Under the pieces are notes generated by a model. The model did no database searches. It was given only the letters and a program-made list of their open reading frames with translations, and was not told where the DNA came from. The position numbers were made by a program, and so were the translations under genes. From contig JASCNZ010000004.1 in the NCBI GenBank assembly GCA_029959905.1, forward strand, positions 1 through 64,000: a stretch of DNA of 64,000 nucleotides, read 5' to 3'. Below, in pieces: positions 44,383 to 53,032 of the stretch. Position 1 is the stretch's first letter. Each line of letters starts with the position of its first letter. The stretch comes from Microbacteriaceae bacterium PS02344 (GTDB taxonomy: Bacteria; Actinomycetota; Actinomycetes; Actinomycetales; Microbacteriaceae).

Positions 44383-44712
44383 ATGACCTATGTGATCGCT
44401 CTGCCCTGTGTCGATGTGAAGGATCGTGCGTGCATCGACGAGTGTCCCGTCGACTGCATCTACGAGGGGGAGCGGTCGTTGTACATCCACCCGGACGAGT
44501 GCGTGGACTGCGGCGCGTGCGAGCCGGTGTGCCCGGTCGAGGCGATCTACTACGAGGATGATCTGCCCGATGAGTGGCAGGACTACTACAAGGCGAACGT
44601 GGAGTTCTTCGACGAGATCGGCTCGCCCGGCGGTGCGGCGAAGGTGGGCGTGATCGCGCACGACCATCCGATCATCGCCGCCCTCCCGCCGCAGGCCGAG
44701 GGCGCCGAGTGA
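44383..44712 (+). CDS. fdxA: 7Fe ferredoxin (FdxA-type)
   Basis: 109 residues. [13 protein letters not shown] and [18 protein letters not shown] give the seven/eight-iron pattern of FdxA, with the acidic C-terminal [20 protein letters not shown] common in actinobacteria. Small cytosolic electron carrier. Lies behind the SoxR-box promoter; the stop overlaps the GTG of the flavin reductase (GTGA), so the two are co-expressed. Confidence 0.93.
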   Translation: MTYVIALPCVDVKDRACIDECPVDCIYEGERSLYIHPDECVDCGACEPVCPVEAIYYEDDLPDEWQDYYKANVEFFDEIGSPGGAAKVGVIAHDHPIIAALPPQAEGAE

Positions 44713-45221
44713 CCGTCGCGTCCGGCGCCCCTGTGCCGAGTGCGGTCGGCGAGGGGCTCAAGGCGGCCTTCCGCACCCACCCCGCCGGGGTGGCCATCAT
44801 CACGGCCTCGACCCCCGACGGGCCGGTGGGGCTGACCGCGTCGAGCGTGGCATCCGTCGCCGTCGACCCCGCGGCGATCGTGTTCTCGGTCACGCGAGCG
44901 ACCGGCAGCGCCGGCGGACTCCTCTCGGCCGACTCGTTCGTCGTGCATCTCATCGACGACGACCACTCCGAACTCGCCCAGCGCTTCGCCGTCAGCGGGT
45001 CGGAGCGCTTCACCCCCGAGCAGGGCTGGAGCAGCCTGCCCACCGGCGAGCCCTACCTGCCGGCCGCCCGGTTCGCGCTGCGCAGCCGCGCCCTGCAGAT
45101 CGTGCCCGTCGGCACGTCGAGCGTCGTGATCGCCGAGGTGCTCGACGTTCTCGCGGGCCCGCAGGGTCGCCCGCTCGTCTACGTCGACCGCCGCTTCCAC
45201 TCCCTTCCGCCGCAGCCCTGA
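44709..45221 (+). CDS. flavin reductase domain protein (FMN reductase)
   Basis: 170 residues. [59 protein letters not shown] and [10 protein letters not shown] match the HpaC/DszD-like flavin-reductase fold. It would supply FMNH2 from NAD(P)H to the two-component monooxygenases 3-8 kb upstream; proximity makes the link plausible, not proven. GTG 44709 overlaps the ferredoxin stop, so ferredoxin might feed it or share its SoxR control. Confidence 0.85.
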   Translation: MTVASGAPVPSAVGEGLKAAFRTHPAGVAIITASTPDGPVGLTASSVASVAVDPAAIVFSVTRATGSAGGLLSADSFVVHLIDDDHSELAQRFAVSGSERFTPEQGWSSLPTGEPYLPAARFALRSRALQIVPVGTSSVVIAEVLDVLAGPQGRPLVYVDRRFHSLPPQP

Positions 45222-45321
45222 CCGGGCGGGGCGCGCCGACTCGCGCGGTCGTCCGCCACGACTCAGGACGCCCCGGTCGGGAACGGCTCCGATCGGGCTC
45301 GGGCCCGCGGGGCGGACGGAC

Positions 45322-46335
45322 TCAGGCGGACGGGCGCTCAGCAGCAGCCGTCGAGCCGCGCTCGGTGAGCACGAAGGGCGACGCGGCGGCGGGCGGCTCG
45401 GCCTCGCCCAGACGTGCGAGTACGGCGGCGGCGGCGCGCTCCCCCTGCTGCAACGGGAACTGGTCGACCGTCGTGAGGTCGAAGATCGCGCCCAGCTCGT
45501 GTCCGTCGATACCGATGACCGCGAGGTCCTCGGGCACGCGGATGCCCAGCTCCCGCGCAGCGAGGATCGCCCCGATCGCCATCTCATCGGATGCCGCGAA
45601 GATCGCCGTCGGACGCGGCCCCTCGGCGCTCAGCAGCGCGGTCGCCGCCCGGTGCCCGCCCTGGATCGTGAAGTCGGCGACCAGCACCCGCGCCGGATCG
45701 AGGGGGATGCCGGCGGCCGCGAGCACCTGCTCGAAACCGCGACGCCGGTTGGTGGGCACGTGGAAGTCGGTGTCGAACTCGGCCCCCGCGCCGATGTAGG
45801 CGATGTCGCGGTGACCGCGCGCGACGAGATGCTCGGTCGCGAGGCGCGCGATGCCGATCTCGTCGACGGTGAGGGTGTCGAGCCCGGGATGCGGACCGCC
45901 GATCGCGATGACCGGCAGACCGAGGTCGAGCAGGCGTCGCGTCTCGTCGTCGTCGAGCTCGATCGACACGGCGATCACCGCATCCACCCCCTGGCGGCGC
46001 AGGAACGTGTCGAACACGTGCCGCCGCACCTCGCGGTCGGGGGTGATGTTGTAGAGGCTGATGTCGTAGCCGGCGCGCATGAGGGCGGTCGAGACACCCG
46101 ACAGCACCGTGCTGAAGAACCATCGGTCGAGGTAGGGCACGATCACGCCGACCGTGCGGGTGCGTCCCGACGCCAGGCTCGATGCCCGCGACGACACCAC
46201 GTAGCCCAGGGCGTCGGCCGCCTCGATCACGCGCGCGCGAGTGGCGGGAGACACCGCGGCCCCTCCGCTCAGCGTGCGCGACACGGTCGCCGTCGACACG
46301 CCCGCGCGGCGGGCCACGTCGTCGATGCTCGTCAT
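45322..46335 (-). CDS. LacI-family transcriptional regulator
   Basis: 337 residues. HTH and hinge: SIDDVARRAGVSTATVSRTL then VIEAADALGYVVSSRASSLA; periplasmic-binding-like sensor domain from about 60 (TVGVIVPYLDRWFFSTVLSG, AIFAASDEMAIGAILAARE). It follows the GH13 gene on the same strand by 70 bases, so likely its specific repressor, acting at 48081-48094. Confidence 0.92.
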   Translation of the reverse strand: MTSIDDVARRAGVSTATVSRTLSGGAAVSPATRARVIEAADALGYVVSSRASSLASGRTRTVGVIVPYLDRWFFSTVLSGVSTALMRAGYDISLYNITPDREVRRHVFDTFLRRQGVDAVIAVSIELDDDETRRLLDLGLPVIAIGGPHPGLDTLTVDEIGIARLATEHLVARGHRDIAYIGAGAEFDTDFHVPTNRRRGFEQVLAAAGIPLDPARVLVADFTIQGGHRAATALLSAEGPRPTAIFAASDEMAIGAILAARELGIRVPEDLAVIGIDGHELGAIFDLTTVDQFPLQQGERAAAAVLARLGEAEPPAAASPFVLTERGSTAAAERPSA

Positions 46336-46405
46336 GCCGTGCCTCTCGGGTTCGGGTGCGGGGCGCGGATGCCGGGACGACGCGCGCGCCGCCCCGGCAT
46401 CTGCG

Positions 46406-48067
46406 TCAGCCCCGGGTGTACCAGACGGTGGTGTCGACCGGCAGTTCCGAACCCTCGACGGGCTGGCTGGCCAGCACGATCGTCGCGTCGGCCGGCAGCG
46501 GGAGCGGCGCCGAACCCAGATTCACGAGCACGTGCACGTCACCCCGGCGGAAGGCGACCGCATCCACGCCGGCGTCCTCCCACACGAGCGATCCGGTCGC
46601 GAAGCCGAACTCGCGGCGCTTCACCAGCAGCTCCTTGTAGAGCGCGAGGGTCGAGGTCGGGTCGGCCTCCTCGGTCGAGCGGGCGAACTGCGCCCACTCC
46701 GACGGCTGGGGCAGCCACGACCGGCCGGTCTCGTTGAAGCCGTAGGCGGGGGCATCCGCGTCCCAGGGGAGCGGCACGCGGCATCCGTCGCGGCCGTACC
46801 GTTCGCCGTTCGTGCGGAACCAGGTGGGGTCCTGGCGGTACTCGTCGGGGATCTCCATCGCCTCGGGCAGGCCGAGTTCCTCGCCCTGATAGATGTACGC
46901 CGACCCCGGGAGGGCGAGCATGAGCGCCGTCGCGGCGCGACCACGGGCGAGGCCGACGACCGGGTCGGGCTTGCCTGCGGTGTTCGGTCCGATGCCCTCG
47001 CCCTGGGGGTTGTCGACCGTGAGCGCCAGGCGCGTCGCGTGACGCACGACGTCGTGGTTCGACAGCACCCAGGTGCTGGGGGCGCCGACGTTGCCGAACG
47101 CGTCGAGCGACTCGCGGATGACCGAGCGCAGCTTCTCGGCGTCCCACGGGGTCATGAGGTACGGGAAGTTGAAGGTCTGGTGCATCTCGTCGGGGCGCAC
47201 CCATTCGGCGGTGCGCTCGAGCGTGGGCAGCCAGGCCTCGCCGCAGAGGGCGCGGTCGCCGTCGTACTCGGCGAGCACCTTGTGCCAGTCGCGGTAGATC
47301 TCGTGCACGCCGTCCTGGCCCCAGTACGGCACGTCGGCCTGTCCGCCGCCCATCGAGTCGGCATCCGCCGGCGGCACGTAGTCGGGCAGGCCCTCGGTCT
47401 TGATCATGCCGTGGGCCACGTCGACGCGGAATCCGTCGACGCCGCGATCGAGCCAGAAGCGCAGGATCGAGCGGAACTCCTCCTGCACCTCCTCGTTGTT
47501 CCAGTCGAAGTCGGGCTGGGTCGCGTCGAAGATGTGCAGGTACCACTGGCCGGGGGTGCCGTCCGACTCGGTCACTCGCTGCCACATGCCGCCGCCGAAC
47601 ACCGACTCCCAGTTGTTGGGCGGAAGCTCGCCGTTCTCGCCGCGGCCGTCGCGGAAGATGTAGCGCGCGCGCTCGGGGCTGCCGGGGCCGGCCTTCAGCG
47701 CCTGCTGGAACCACTCGTGCTGGTCGGAGGAGTGGTTGGGCACGAGGTCGACGATCACGCGGATGCCCCGGGCGTGCGCCTCGGCGAGCATGGTGTCGAA
47801 GTCGGCGAGGGTGCCGAACAGGGGGTCGACGTCGCGGTAGTCGGCGACGTCGTAGCCCGCGTCGCGCTGCGGGCTGGTCATGAACGGGCTCAGCCAGATC
47901 GCGTCGACGCCGAGGTCCTTCAGCGCGTCGAGGCGGGCGGTGATCCCGGGGAGGTCGCCGATGCCGTCGCCCGAGGCGTCGGCGAACGAGCGCGGGTAGA
48001 TCTGATAGATGACGGCGCTGCGCCACCACTCGGAACCGGGCGCGGCGAACTGTTCGAGCTGAGTCAT
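46406..48067 (-). CDS. GH13 alpha-glucosidase
   Basis: 553 residues, cytosolic (no signal peptide). GH13 regions in order: DAIWLSPFMTSPQRDAGYDV, VDLVPNHSSDQHEWF, GFRVDVAHGM with nucleophile Asp216, CGEAWLP with acid/base Glu277, and LSNHDVVRH with Asp339. YQIYPRSFADASGDGIGDLP at the start places it near oligo-1,6-glucosidases and alpha-glucosidases. Hydrolyses imported maltose- or isomaltose-type sugars; exact bond preference uncertain. Confidence 0.92.
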   Translation of the reverse strand: MTQLEQFAAPGSEWWRSAVIYQIYPRSFADASGDGIGDLPGITARLDALKDLGVDAIWLSPFMTSPQRDAGYDVADYRDVDPLFGTLADFDTMLAEAHARGIRVIVDLVPNHSSDQHEWFQQALKAGPGSPERARYIFRDGRGENGELPPNNWESVFGGGMWQRVTESDGTPGQWYLHIFDATQPDFDWNNEEVQEEFRSILRFWLDRGVDGFRVDVAHGMIKTEGLPDYVPPADADSMGGGQADVPYWGQDGVHEIYRDWHKVLAEYDGDRALCGEAWLPTLERTAEWVRPDEMHQTFNFPYLMTPWDAEKLRSVIRESLDAFGNVGAPSTWVLSNHDVVRHATRLALTVDNPQGEGIGPNTAGKPDPVVGLARGRAATALMLALPGSAYIYQGEELGLPEAMEIPDEYRQDPTWFRTNGERYGRDGCRVPLPWDADAPAYGFNETGRSWLPQPSEWAQFARSTEEADPTSTLALYKELLVKRREFGFATGSLVWEDAGVDAVAFRRGDVHVLVNLGSAPLPLPADATIVLASQPVEGSELPVDTTVWYTRG

Positions 48068-48080
48068 GCCCCCACCCTAT

Positions 48081-48094
48081 TGCAAACGCTTACA
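48081..48094. promoter_or_regulatory. LacI-family operator
   Basis: TGCAAACGCTTACA (minus strand TGTAAGCGTTTGCA), a quasi-palindrome centred on CG as in LacI/GalR sites, 13 bases upstream of the GH13 start. Confidence 0.75.
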
Positions 48095-48149
48095 TCGCTC
48101 CGCGCCTCCCCACCCCGCCCCGCCCCCCCGCCCCTCCCCCCCGCCCCCG

Positions 48150-48205
48150 TGCGGGATCAAAATTCCACCTCCGAGGGCCGTTCTCGGTGCGAAAGTGATC
48201 CCGCA
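48150..48205. repeat. nested palindrome, TGCGGGATCA type
   Basis: Perfect outer arms TGCGGGATCA (48150-48159) and TGATCCCGCA (48196-48205); inner CCGAG/CTCGG. It is in the 272-base divergent space between GH13 and the secreted protein; the first part of that space (48098-48149) is a C-rich run without visible signals. Confidence 0.75.
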
Positions 48206-48339
48206 GCGCGAACGACTCGTAAACGAGGGGAAATATCCTTCACAAGAGTCTTCCGCTGACCGGGTTCGGGATGGGAGGATCGTGGCACGACCGGGGGGCG
48301 GCGCCGTCTGCCGACCTCCCACATCCCTGCGAGGTTGCC

Positions 48340-49605
48340 ATGTCCCGTTCTCCGCGCCGTGCCGCCGGATGGGCCGTCGCTGCCGTCCTCGTGGCTTCTG
48401 CGGTGTTCGCCGGCAGCGCCGCGACGGCCTCGATCAGCGCCGAAGCCGCCGACGATCCGGTTCCGACGACCGGGGTGCCCGACCGTACGGTGTCGATCGC
48501 CCTGGCCTACGAGTTCCTCGACGCGCGCACCGACCAGTTCTGCGACGGCGACGGCATGTGCCTGCCGCGCAGCTACGAGGGCGGCTTCTTCACCACCCCG
48601 ACGTGGGACTTCACTCCGTCGTTCGTCTACGACGACGCGCTCGTCGTGATCGCGTACACGGCGCGCGGTCTGCCCGATGACATCCGCCGTGCCGAGTCGA
48701 TCGGCGAGGCGCTGCTGTTCGTGCAGGACAACGACCCGATCGGCGACGGTCGCGTGCGCACCCACTACGAGCCGCACGGCATCCGCGAGGGGCGCATGGT
48801 GATCACCGGGCCCGGCACCTTCACCGGCAACCAGGCCTGGGCCGGCCTCGCCCTGACCCGGCTCTTCCACGCGACCGGCGACCAGCGCTACCTCGACGGG
48901 GCGCTGCGCATCGCGAACTGGATCCAGACGAACACCGCCGACATGGTGCGGGCGCCCTACGGGTATACCGGCGGACAAACGGATGCCGGTGTCTCGCTCG
49001 AGTGGAAGTCCACCGAGCACAACAGCGACATCGCCGGCTTCTTCACGCAGCTCGCCCAGCTCACCGGCGACCAGGTCTGGGCGGAACGTGCCGCGGTCGC
49101 GGCCGACTTCGTCACCGCGATGCAGAGCGCCGACGGACACGTCGACACCGGCACCCTCAACGACGGCAGCACGGTGAACACGCGCCCGATCCCGCTCGAT
49201 GCGCAGACGTGGAGCGCGCTCGCCACGGGCGACCCCCGGTACTCCACGGCGCTCGACTGGACCCTCGCGCACCTCATCGCCACCGACGGCCCGTACCGCG
49301 GCCCCGGAATCAGCGATGTCGACGTCTCGAAGGTCTGGTTCGAGGGTGCGGGGCACCTCGCCCTCGCCCTCAAGCTGCGCGCCCAGCCCGGCGACGCCGA
49401 CGAGGCCGAGTCGCTGCTGGCGAGCATCCGTCTCGGGCAGCGCGACGAGCCGAACGGCGATGGCAAGGGCATCACGGCCACCTCGACCGACGGTCTCGAC
49501 TCGGGGTTCGGCGACCTCTACTACGCCAGCCTGCACACCGGCGCGACCGCCTGGTACCTGCTCGCCGAGGCCGGCGACAACCCCTTCACGCTGCCGGCCG
49601 ACTGA
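48340..49605 (+). CDS. secreted helical-barrel protein, possible glycoside hydrolase
   Basis: 421 residues. N-terminal signal peptide with RSPRRAAGWAVAAVLVASAV and a likely cut after about residue 35. The mature part has repeated helical hairpins (NQAWAGLALTRLFHATGDQR, TWSALATGDPRYSTALDWTL, LKLRAQPGDADEAESLLASI), as in six-hairpin (alpha/alpha) glycosidases and lyases. I cannot name a family or catalytic pair. GAGG precedes ATG 48340. It sits between sugar-degradation genes, so an exported carbohydrate-active role is likely but unproven. Confidence 0.6.
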   Translation: MSRSPRRAAGWAVAAVLVASAVFAGSAATASISAEAADDPVPTTGVPDRTVSIALAYEFLDARTDQFCDGDGMCLPRSYEGGFFTTPTWDFTPSFVYDDALVVIAYTARGLPDDIRRAESIGEALLFVQDNDPIGDGRVRTHYEPHGIREGRMVITGPGTFTGNQAWAGLALTRLFHATGDQRYLDGALRIANWIQTNTADMVRAPYGYTGGQTDAGVSLEWKSTEHNSDIAGFFTQLAQLTGDQVWAERAAVAADFVTAMQSADGHVDTGTLNDGSTVNTRPIPLDAQTWSALATGDPRYSTALDWTLAHLIATDGPYRGPGISDVDVSKVWFEGAGHLALALKLRAQPGDADEAESLLASIRLGQRDEPNGDGKGITATSTDGLDSGFGDLYYASLHTGATAWYLLAEAGDNPFTLPAD

Positions 49606-49613
49606 CCGCGCCT

Positions 49614-49693
49614 GCGGGATCTCGCAGATCTGCACGATCTCGCAGGGAACGGTGGCATTCCCTGCGAGATGCGGTAGATCTGCGAGATCCCGC
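49614..49693. repeat. nested palindrome, CGCAGATCTGC type (copy 4)
   Basis: The best copy: 36-base arms (49614-49649 and 49658-49693) pair at 32 positions around an 8-base loop; the four mismatches cluster in the middle. It sits between the convergent secreted-protein and GH20 genes, 9 bases from one stop and 15 from the other. Confidence 0.92.
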
Positions 49694-49707
49694 GCCGGCG
49701 GCTCCCG

Positions 49708-51354
49708 TCAGCTGATGTTCGCGGTGATCCGGGCGAGGTGCGCCGCAGCCTCTTCCACGGATCGGGTGCGTCCGCTGACTCCCGGGCGCTCCTGCCACGG
49801 ACGCGGCCCATCGGCGCGCCGGTACTCGACCCCGGCGGCGTCGAGACGGGCGAGGTGCGCGGTCAGACGAGGGGCGAACTCGGCGTAGTCGCGTTCCCCG
49901 CGCGTCCACAGGGCTTCGGCGACCGCGGCCAGACGGGGGAACGCGCGGTAGTCGAGTACCCGCATCGAGTCGATGTGCTCGGTCCAGAGGTTGGCCTGGC
50001 CGCCCAGCACGTGCCGCGCTTCGTCGGCGTCGAGCTCGGCCGGAACGGGATCGAATGAGTACGCCTTCTCGAGCGTCGTCACTGTGCCGGTCGGGATCGG
50101 CTCGGTGGCGAGGTCCGACTCGCGGTAGTCGAGGTAGACCGTGTCTTCGGGGCAGGCCACGACGTCGTGCCCGGCGCGGGCGGCCCCCAGTGCTCCGACC
50201 CGCCCGCGCCAGGAGAGCACCGACGCCCCGTCGGCGAGACCTCCCTCGAGGATCTCGTCCCAACCGAGCAGTTTGCGCCCGCGCGAGGCGAGATGCTGCC
50301 CGATGCGACCGACGAACCAGCTCTGCAGCTCCTCCTCGTCGTGCACGCCGAGCTCGCGCATGCGCTCCTGCGTGCGCTCGTCTTCGACCCACTGCACTTT
50401 CGGGCATTCATCGCCGCCGATGCAGATGTACTCGGAGGGGAACAGCTCGATCACCTCGTCGAGCACCCCGCAGAGGAAGTCGATGGTCGACTCCTCGACG
50501 TTGAAGATGACGGGGTTCACGCCCCACAGGGTCCACGGGGTCGTCGGGGCGGCGTGGCCCACGCCGAGTTCCGGGTAGGCGGCGACGGCGGCCTGCGCAT
50601 GGCCGGGCAGTTCGATCTCGGGCACGACCGTGATGCCCCGGGCGGCGGCGTACGCGACGATCTCGCGGATGTCGTCCTGCGTGTAGAAGCCACCGTGCGG
50701 ACGGCCGTCGGCGGCGGAGCCGTGGGCCGCTCCCAGTTGGGTCTCGGGTCGCCAACCGCCCACCTCGGTCAGTCGCGGGTATCGGGTGATCTCGACGCGC
50801 CACCCCTGGTCGTCGGTGAGGTGCAGGTGCAGCGTGTTGAGGCGATGCATGGCCAGCAGGTCGATGAAGCGCAGCACGTCGCGGGTGGGAGCGAAGTGAC
50901 GGACGACGTCGAGCATCGCGCCGCGCCACGGGAACTTCGGTTCGTCGTCGACCTGTACGAGCGGCGCCGTCCAGCGTGTGTCGCCGACAGGGGAGCGACG
51001 GTGCACCGCGGCGGGGAACAGCTGCAGCAGGGCTTGGGCCGCCCAGTGCCCGCCGCGCGGAGTGGAGGCCGTCAGCATCGCGGAGCGCCGTGTCGTCTCG
51101 AGCGTGAACCCTTCGGGCGCGAGTGTCGCATCGACGTCGAAGCGGATGCGCGGGGCGTCTCCCTCGGTGTCTGGCACGTCGGTCCCGTCGACCGAGATCG
51201 GCAGGACGAAGCCCGTCGAGGCGCGCAGTCGCTCTTGCAGCCTGAGCACTGGTTCGAGCAGGTCGGGGTGGGTCGAGAGGCGGGCGTCGGGGGATAGCGC
51301 GAATTCCCCGGGCGAGATTGTCGAGGTCTGAGGTCGGGGCAGAAGCGTGGGCAT
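49708..51354 (-). CDS. GH20 beta-N-acetylhexosaminidase
   Basis: 548 residues, no signal peptide visible. The N-terminal GH20b-type domain (ISPGEFALSPDARLSTH) is followed by a TIM barrel: MLDVVRHFAPTRDVLRFIDL, LHLTDDQGWRVEITRYP, IELPGHAQAAVAAYPELG and the catalytic pair Asp315-Glu316 in ICIGGDECPKVQW; WTEHIDSMRVLDYRAFPRLA near the end. Removes terminal GlcNAc or GalNAc, probably from chito-oligosaccharides brought in by the divergent importer. AGGAGA precedes ATG 51354. Confidence 0.93.
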   Translation of the reverse strand: MPTLLPRPQTSTISPGEFALSPDARLSTHPDLLEPVLRLQERLRASTGFVLPISVDGTDVPDTEGDAPRIRFDVDATLAPEGFTLETTRRSAMLTASTPRGGHWAAQALLQLFPAAVHRRSPVGDTRWTAPLVQVDDEPKFPWRGAMLDVVRHFAPTRDVLRFIDLLAMHRLNTLHLHLTDDQGWRVEITRYPRLTEVGGWRPETQLGAAHGSAADGRPHGGFYTQDDIREIVAYAAARGITVVPEIELPGHAQAAVAAYPELGVGHAAPTTPWTLWGVNPVIFNVEESTIDFLCGVLDEVIELFPSEYICIGGDECPKVQWVEDERTQERMRELGVHDEEELQSWFVGRIGQHLASRGRKLLGWDEILEGGLADGASVLSWRGRVGALGAARAGHDVVACPEDTVYLDYRESDLATEPIPTGTVTTLEKAYSFDPVPAELDADEARHVLGGQANLWTEHIDSMRVLDYRAFPRLAAVAEALWTRGERDYAEFAPRLTAHLARLDAAGVEYRRADGPRPWQERPGVSGRTRSVEEAAAHLARITANIS

Positions 51355-51614
51355 TTTCGTGTGTTCTCCTGGGCTATTCGGAAGGGCGCGAATTAGTTGG
51401 TTTCATGACCTAATAGTTAGTAAACAAAGTGACCTAATTTTCAGATCAGAAGGGTGGTACACCCGGCAACAGCGCCGTCATCACGCGGAAATATAACAGT
51501 TGTACATTTGCCAACATAAACATTGACAAGCGATATGCAACAGATGTGTACTAACTTCGGCGAACGACACATCGAGGTATCGTTCGCGGTAATCCACCTA
51601 CCAAGGAGAGTTAA
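51355..51614. promoter_or_regulatory. A+T-rich divergent regulatory region, GH20 / ABC importer
   Basis: About half A+T, the lowest-GC stretch in the window. Direct repeat TGACCTAAT at 51406 and 51430 (24 apart). Promoter TTGACA (51523-51528) with TGTACT at 51547 (18-base spacing). GTTGTACA (51499-51506) and TGTACTAAC (51547-51555) form an inverted pair around that promoter, and GCGAACGA/TCGTTCGC (51560-51567, 51580-51587) lie in the leader. The likely binders are the ROK regulators downstream. No gene seen. Confidence 0.65.
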
Positions 51615-52934
51615 GTGGCAATCAGGAAAATGACGGCGATCGGGGCGATGGGCATTGCCACGGCTCTCGCGCTGACCGCGTGCTCGGGATCGGCCGGCGG
51701 CAACGCGGCAGCACCCAGCGATGGCAAGGTGCCCGAGGTCGATGGGGCGGGTGAGAAGATCACCGTCTGGGTGATGCAGAACGACTACAGCGCCGAGACC
51801 CTCGACGCGATCAACGCCAAGTTCACCGAGCTCACCGGGGCCGAGGTCAGCGTGCAGTCGCAGACCTGGGACGGCATCACCACCAAGATCACCACGGCGC
51901 TCGCCACCGACACCCCGCCCGACGTGCTCGACGTCGGCAACACCCAGATCGCCAGCTACGCGGCGAACGGCGGACTGCTCGACCTCACGCCGTACCAGGA
52001 CGATCTCGCCCAGGACCAGACCTGGCTCGACGGCCTGGTCGACCCTGCGACGGTCGACGGCAGCCTCTACGGTGTGCCCGGCTTCGCCGGGGCCAGGGCG
52101 GTCATCTACAACAAGAAGATGTGGGCGGATGCCGGCGTCACCGAAGCCCCGAAGACCTACGACGAGCTGACGGCTGCACTCGACAAGGTGAAGGCCGCCA
52201 ACGCGCAGACTCCCGACTTCTCGGCGTTCTACCTGCCGGGACAGTACTTCTACGCCGGCATGCAGTTCGTCTGGGATGCGGGCGGCGACATCGCCTCGCA
52301 GAAGGACGGGGAGTGGGCGTCGGGATTCTCCTCCGATGAGGCGCAGGAGGGACTCGAGGCGTTCCAGACGTTCCAGAACTCGTACTCGACCGCGGCCTCG
52401 GCGACGCTCGACGTCTTCGAGCCGAACCAGAGCCAACTCTTCGCCGACGGCAAGACGTCTGCGATCCTGAACACCAACACCGCCGCGATCCTGAAGGTCA
52501 ACCCGGCGCTCGAGGCCGATCTCGGCACCTTCCCCTTCCCCGGCATCTCCGGCGACCTGCAGCCGGTCATGCTCGGGGGATCCGATTGGGCGGTGCCCGC
52601 CAAGTCGAAGCACGCCGACCTGGCCCTGAACTGGGTGAAGATCGCGGCGAGCCCCGAGATCCAGCGCGAGTTCGTCGTGGGCGTCGACAAGTGGATCCCG
52701 AACAGCGTCGAGGGGATCGAGTTCGCCCAGGAGACGCTCGACGACGTGCGGTCGAGCTTCTTCACCGCGGCCCTCACGTCGAAGGCCACGCCGGCCAACG
52801 CCAACTGGACCACGATCGAGAGCAACAAGGACATCAACAGCCTGTTCTCGGCCGTGGCCTCCGGATCGAAGAGCATCGAAGACGCGGCCGCCGACTACGA
52901 CGACGCCGCCGACAAGACGCTCAACACCCCGTGA
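51615..52934 (+). CDS. ABC sugar-binding lipoprotein, probably amino-sugar/chito-oligosaccharide
   Basis: 439 residues, family 1 extracellular solute-binding protein. Lipoprotein signal ending LALTACSG with Cys23. ITVWVMQNDYSAETLDAINA, TALATDTPPDVLDVGNTQIA, YGVPGFAGARAVIYNKKMWA and LALNWVKIAASPEIQREF are typical. The GTG start follows AAGGAG. First gene of an SBP-permease-permease-ROK-ROK operon opposite a GH20 gene, hence the substrate guess. Confidence 0.88.
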   Translation: MAIRKMTAIGAMGIATALALTACSGSAGGNAAAPSDGKVPEVDGAGEKITVWVMQNDYSAETLDAINAKFTELTGAEVSVQSQTWDGITTKITTALATDTPPDVLDVGNTQIASYAANGGLLDLTPYQDDLAQDQTWLDGLVDPATVDGSLYGVPGFAGARAVIYNKKMWADAGVTEAPKTYDELTAALDKVKAANAQTPDFSAFYLPGQYFYAGMQFVWDAGGDIASQKDGEWASGFSSDEAQEGLEAFQTFQNSYSTAASATLDVFEPNQSQLFADGKTSAILNTNTAAILKVNPALEADLGTFPFPGISGDLQPVMLGGSDWAVPAKSKHADLALNWVKIAASPEIQREFVVGVDKWIPNSVEGIEFAQETLDDVRSSFFTAALTSKATPANANWTTIESNKDINSLFSAVASGSKSIEDAAADYDDAADKTLNTP

Positions 52935-53032
52935 TACCAGGGGATGCCGCGCGGACGACCCGCGCGGCATCCCCGCCTCCGACCCCGACTGCCGCCGCGC
53001 GGCACGCCGCCGACCCGACGAAAGGCGAGTCC

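Noticed and set aside
35878-45221. Secondary-metabolite cluster
   Set aside because: Flavin oxygenases, ferredoxin and SoxR could fit, but there is no synthase, synthetase, carrier protein or exporter.
45222-45321. Terminator hairpin between flavin reductase and LacI genes
   Set aside because: GACCGGGCGGGGCG and CGCCCCGGTC pair only with gaps; not convincing enough to list.
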